Source: Bacteroidia bacterium | Lineage (GTDB): Bacteria > Bacteroidota > Bacteroidia > Bacteroidales > Paludibacteraceae | NCBI GenBank assembly: GCA_009929375.1 | Contig: SAAO01000016.1 | Coordinates: 18,949 to 82,948, forward strand | Reading direction: 5' to 3' | Length of the DNA stretch: 64,000 bases | Shown here: positions 60,940 to 64,000 of the stretch, in pieces | Layout of the letters: every line of letters starts with the position of its first letter | Position numbering within the stretch: the first letter of the stretch is position 1 | Program-made: the position numbers and the translations under genes | Notes under the pieces: model-generated | The model's database searches: none | Told to the model about the DNA's origin: nothing | What the model saw: only the letters and a program-made list of their open reading frames with translations

Positions 60940-61494
60940 TCAGACCCCGAAAAGTTTGTGCCACTTATCGAATGTGTCAAGATTTTCCTTCCCGAATCGA
61001 GCCATATCTTTTCTGATTTTATCTATTGAATGGGGTTTCGAAAGATTCGTTTTCGAAAAGAATTTATCCGCATAGCAAATTATCTGCTCTTCGATACTCA
61101 CAGGCTGCATATCTCTGTCGGGTAGTGGAAGTTTTTGTTTCTGTATCATTTCACGCGAAAGTCCTGTTCCTGTGTGGCGTTCGCATACAAGTGCATGGTC
61201 GGGTAATCCTTCGCCACGCAATATCTCAGCACCCAGATATCCGTGTTCAATATAGTGATGTTCTCCACGGCAGTGAATTCCGTGTGCATTGCACATGAAT
61301 ATCCCGATATCGTGTAACATTGCGGCCTCTTCCAGAAATCGCAGGTCGGCTTTTAATTCCGGATGCTTAGTGGCAATTTCGATAGCCTTGTCTTTTACCT
61401 GTTCACTGTGAATCCATAATATATAATATATGTCGCTATCCTTCGCGTAATATTTACTGATAATGTCAACTGGGCTGGTGGGGCAATATATCAT
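60940..61494 (-). CDS. HD-domain phosphohydrolase
   Basis: 184 residues. HD motifs: 'WIHSEQVKDKAIEIA', 'EEAAMLHDIGIF' (HD pair), 'HYIEHGYLGAEILRGEGL' and 'VCERHTGTG', giving the metal-binding His-Asp set of the superfamily. Small HD proteins hydrolyse nucleotides or phosphomonoesters; the substrate is unknown, and the form is that annotated as 'HD domain-containing protein' or a tRNA-modifying relative. -7 element TAGATTTG at 61516-61523 (minus) gives a leader of about 15 nt. Confidence 0.88.
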   Translation of the reverse strand: MIYCPTSPVDIISKYYAKDSDIYYILWIHSEQVKDKAIEIATKHPELKADLRFLEEAAMLHDIGIFMCNAHGIHCRGEHHYIEHGYLGAEILRGEGLPDHALVCERHTGTGLSREMIQKQKLPLPDRDMQPVSIEEQIICYADKFFSKTNLSKPHSIDKIRKDMARFGKENLDTFDKWHKLFGV

Positions 61495-61647
61495 TCTCTT
61501 AATATTTTTTCAGTGCAAATCTACAACAAAAATTTATTATGATTTGTTTGTCACATTTTTTACAATGGTGTTTTGTTTTTTTATTCAGAACTCAAATAAT
61601 ACACTAAAATAAGCAATATGAACACAATATGCAGAATAAGATTGTTG

Positions 61648-61655
61648 TAATTTTG
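61648..61655 (+). promoter_or_regulatory. Candidate -7 element for the pectate lyase-like gene
   Basis: TAATTTTG followed by CAGTCGTAAA, the same initial transcribed sequence as at the DUF134 promoter. No clear -33 TTTG. Confidence 0.5.
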
Positions 61656-61673
61656 CAGTCGTAAAACAACAAA

Positions 61674-63227
61674 ATGAATATTATGCGTAAAGTTCTTGTG
61701 ATAATTTTAGCCTGTACGTTAAGTGTATCTGTATTTGCTAAAACATATTATGTGTCTCCCCTTGGAAGTGCTACAGCTTCCGGAACGATTCAGACTCCTC
61801 TGACATTCACTGCTGCTATAGCCAAATTAGCTGCCGGCGACTCTGTAATTGTGCGTGGTGGCTTTTATTCATTTTCGTCGATGCAGACTGTTTCTAAATC
61901 GGGAAATGCAACGGATGTGATTGCCATTGTGCCTTTTGAAGGAGAACAGCCGGTTTTTGATTTTCGTACTCAGCCTTATAATTCTTCAAATCAGGGCGTG
62001 AAATTGTCAGGAAGTTATGTGCATTTCAAAGGAATTACTATTCAGGGAGCCGGAGATAATGGTATGCAGGTTACCGGAAGTTTCAATCTGATAGAAAATT
62101 GTACTTTCAGATGGAATAGCGATTCTGGTTTGCAAATGAAAACGGGTAGTAACAATACTGTACGTAATTGTGATTCGTATGAGAACTTCGATTATATGAC
62201 AGGTGGCACTACTTCTCCCGATTATGGCGGAAATGCTGATGGCTTTGCCGATAAGCAATACACTAACGCCGGAACAAATACTTATATAGCTTGCCGGGCG
62301 TGGCTCAATAGTGACGATGCCTGGGATTTATTTGAGAAAATTGGAAACACAACGCTCGATAGTTGCTGGTGCTTCGATAACGGACCTGCCAATTACGATA
62401 TGACAGATCATATACGGTTTAAGACCGATAGTGCTTCATGGTTCAGTAAATTCAAGAATGCTGCCGGAAGGTATGTGATTAAAAATTATGGTAATGGCAA
62501 TGGGTTCAAACTTGGAGGTAATTATACTGCAAGTAATACGCTGCTTCGTCATTGTGTAGCTGTTGGAAATACTGTGAAAGGTTTCGATCAGAACAATAAT
62601 AATGGAACGATGACATTATATAATTGTACAGGCTACATGAATAAGCCTGATTATGGCTTCTCAAACACTTCGAACGGAACTTTGATTATAAAGAATTCGG
62701 CAAGTCTTGGTACTTTAGCTACAAACAGGTTTTCGGCAAAAACAGTTACTCAGTCGAATAATAGCTGGAACAGTGGCTTTGCGTGTGCTGCTTCAGATTT
62801 TTTAAGTGTCGATAAACAGCAGCTTCTGTTGCCACGTCAGGCAAATGGAAATTTACCTGTAATCACATTTCTGCATCAACAGTCATCGAGCCAAATGATC
62901 GACAAGGGAGTTGATGTGGGCTTGAAGTTTGCCGGTACCGCACCTGATTTAGGAGCATTCGAGTATAATCCACTGTCTTCTGTCGATAATGTGGACTCAA
63001 AAAACAGCAAACCATTTGTTCGTGTGTTGAATAATCGCAATCTGGCTTTTGATATAAACGATGGAATTGTGACTATATATAATAATACTGGAACTGTACT
63101 TCAGACAAAACAGTTGGCAGGTTTAAACGAAAACATCTCAACTAAAGGTTGGATTCCCGGTTTATATATAATAAGATTATCCACAAATAGCGGAAATGAT
63201 GTTATGCAGAAGATCATTTTGCGGTAG
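61674..63227 (+). CDS. PL9-like pectate lyase with T9SS C-terminal domain
   Basis: 517 residues: signal peptide ('SVSVFAK'), parallel beta-helix (about 25-430) and T9SS tail ('DGIVTIYNNTGTVLQTKQL', 'GWIPGLYIIRLST', 'MQKIILR'). The active-site region matches polysaccharide lyase family 9: 'GGNADGFADKQ' with K194 as the likely base, and 'WLNSDDAWDLFE' with D214, D215 and D218 as likely Ca2+ ligands (equivalents of Pel9A K273 and D233/D234/D237). Expected to cleave pectate or a related uronan by beta-elimination outside the cell. Start is the first ATG (61674) or the one at 61683; both precede the signal helix. Monocistronic, ended by the hairpin at 63452. Confidence 0.88.
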   Translation: MNIMRKVLVIILACTLSVSVFAKTYYVSPLGSATASGTIQTPLTFTAAIAKLAAGDSVIVRGGFYSFSSMQTVSKSGNATDVIAIVPFEGEQPVFDFRTQPYNSSNQGVKLSGSYVHFKGITIQGAGDNGMQVTGSFNLIENCTFRWNSDSGLQMKTGSNNTVRNCDSYENFDYMTGGTTSPDYGGNADGFADKQYTNAGTNTYIACRAWLNSDDAWDLFEKIGNTTLDSCWCFDNGPANYDMTDHIRFKTDSASWFSKFKNAAGRYVIKNYGNGNGFKLGGNYTASNTLLRHCVAVGNTVKGFDQNNNNGTMTLYNCTGYMNKPDYGFSNTSNGTLIIKNSASLGTLATNRFSAKTVTQSNNSWNSGFACAASDFLSVDKQQLLLPRQANGNLPVITFLHQQSSSQMIDKGVDVGLKFAGTAPDLGAFEYNPLSSVDNVDSKNSKPFVRVLNNRNLAFDINDGIVTIYNNTGTVLQTKQLAGLNENISTKGWIPGLYIIRLSTNSGNDVMQKIILR

Positions 63228-63451
63228 TTTTTCTGAAATTCTATGGATTTTTGATCGGGATTTATTGATGTTGTAGCCTGAATTTTGAGCTGATAGTTCT
63301 TTTTTGATGAAAAAACACTTATAAATTGTAGTCGAATTCAACGAATTTTTGTTTTTAAATCCCTATAGATGTCGTTTTTTTCGAAAAAATTAAGCTCTGA
63401 GTGTTTAAAATGCTGCTTATAAATTGTAATCATTTCAATAAAAACTCAGAT

Positions 63452-63490
63452 TAAACGGCCATGATGTAATTCATGAGCCGTTTATTTTTA
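63452..63490 (+). terminator. Intrinsic terminator after the pectate lyase-like gene
   Basis: TAAACGGC-CATGA / TCATG-A-GCCGTTTA (63452-63464, 63471-63484, one bulged A), then TTTTTA. Confidence 0.75.
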
Positions 63491-63572
63491 AAAATAATTG
63501 TTGTGCAAATGTCTGAAAATGAAAGCCTGAAAAATTATTTATGTTTTACAGCATAAAAAATGGCTCAAAAGA

Positions 63573-63604
63573 TTTGGATGGTAATAAAAAAGTGTCTACT
63601 TTTG
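63573..63604 (+). promoter_or_regulatory. Promoter P1 of the right-end (rRNA-like) unit
   Basis: -33 TTTG (63573-63576), 20-bp spacer, -7 TACTTTTG (63597-63604) followed by CA. Confidence 0.75.
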
Positions 63605-63608
63605 CACC

Positions 63609-63649
63609 CGCTTTCGAGAGATACAGGGTGCTGTAATAAATCGAAAGCG
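63609..63649 (+). other. Two-tier hairpin just after P1
   Basis: CGCTTTCGA (63609-63617) pairs with TCGAAAGCG (63641-63649), with an inner ACAG/CTGT stem. An alternative stem GCACCC/GGGTGC (63604-63609, 63626-63631) excludes it. Possible start-proximal control or RNA processing site. Confidence 0.5.
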
Positions 63650-63684
63650 AGGTAATAAATAGTTTGAATTTTTTTTTGAAAAGT

Positions 63685-63715
63685 TTTGGCAGGTCAAAAA
63701 AATGCATTACCTTTG
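63685..63715 (+). promoter_or_regulatory. Promoter P2 of the right-end (rRNA-like) unit
   Basis: -33 TTTG (63685-63688), 19-bp spacer, -7 TACCTTTG (63708-63715) followed by CA: full consensus. Confidence 0.85.
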
Positions 63716-64000
63716 CACTCCGTTTCGCTCAGAAAAAATGAGCTCGCAGCGCTGAAGAGCGTAAGTGAGAGAAGCGGGAAGTCAAACAAAAATTATTGGA
63801 CAGGAAGCTGTACAGTAGTGACACAGAAGTCTTGAAATAAAAAGTTACTGCGAAGTAATGAATCATAAAAGCCTTTTTAAGGTAGACATGAATTTCGAGC
63901 TACGATCTTTGAATAAATTTGAAACAACAAGAATGTAGTATAAGAAAGGGAACATTTCTTTAATTTTTATACCACGTCAATTACGAACAATAAAGAAGGC

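Larger units (their letters stand above)
63228..64000. other. Gene-free right end: terminator, tandem promoters and probable rRNA leader
   Basis: No ORF. 13-bp direct repeats CTTATAAATTGTA at 63318-63330 and 63416-63428; terminator 63452-63490; promoter P1 63573-63604; hairpin 63609-63617/63641-63649; promoter P2 63685-63715; then about 285 bp of leader with a boxA-like ATCTTTGAATA near 63905. Strong tandem promoters and a long non-coding leader suggest an rRNA operon beginning beyond the window; the 16S start is not visible. Confidence 0.6.

Overview
The window reads as chromosomal DNA of an anaerobic or microaerophilic member of the Bacteroidota, most likely order Bacteroidales. Evidence: two proteins end in type IX secretion (T9SS) sorting domains; one TonB-dependent receptor is present; DUF3244 and TPR-membrane regulator proteins typical of the phylum occur; promoters match the Bacteroidota -33 TTTG / -7 TAnnTTTG pattern; Shine-Dalgarno sites are mostly absent; a bd-type oxidase is the only oxidase in the window. 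I cannot fix the genus.

Layout. 1-5000: the end of a glycosyltransferase, mutS, a YceI-like secreted protein, then a REP-type palindrome array beside an IS200-like REP-associated transposase. 5000-20000: a RecB/AddA-like helicase-nuclease, then minus-strand genes: two secreted or envelope proteins (one OmpA-like), an AraC regulator, a DUF2975/XRE pair, an AraC fragment, a CPA2 antiporter, a tight trmD-BroN-DUF1294-argC operon, a free-standing MetH activation domain and a ZIP transporter. 20000-25000: a SagB-like nitroreductase lipoprotein, two tRNA-Gln genes each with its own promoter and terminator, dgkA-comF, and a frameshifted TPR-membrane regulator followed by a DUF3244 protein. 25000-34500: cydAB, an intergenic region holding a strong candidate structured RNA, three tandem paralogues of the same TPR-membrane regulator, and fructose-bisphosphate aldolase. 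34500-37000: a TonB receptor preceded by a small overlapping ORF whose 3' end forms an intrinsic terminator.

37000-43900 is the most interesting block: DUF134 regulator, MBL hydrolase, two NifX/NifB-fold cofactor-binding proteins, two small Gly-rich proteins, a DUF89 protein, a ZIP transporter, two MinD/Mrp-type ATPases each carrying an eight-Cys ferredoxin insert, a small MIP18-like protein and a thioesterase. It resembles the anaerobe 'orange protein' (ORP) gene neighbourhoods of Desulfovibrio, and suggests assembly of an unidentified metal-sulfur cofactor.

44000-54400 holds a DUF1566 protein and a 3194-residue T9SS surface protein with three LamG-like domains. 55000-64000 holds a two-parvulin PPIase, guaB, a HAD phosphatase, an SPFH protein with a ribbon-helix-helix partner, an HD-domain protein, a PL9-like pectate lyase with a T9SS tail, and tandem strong promoters with a leader that probably belongs to an rRNA operon starting beyond the right edge.
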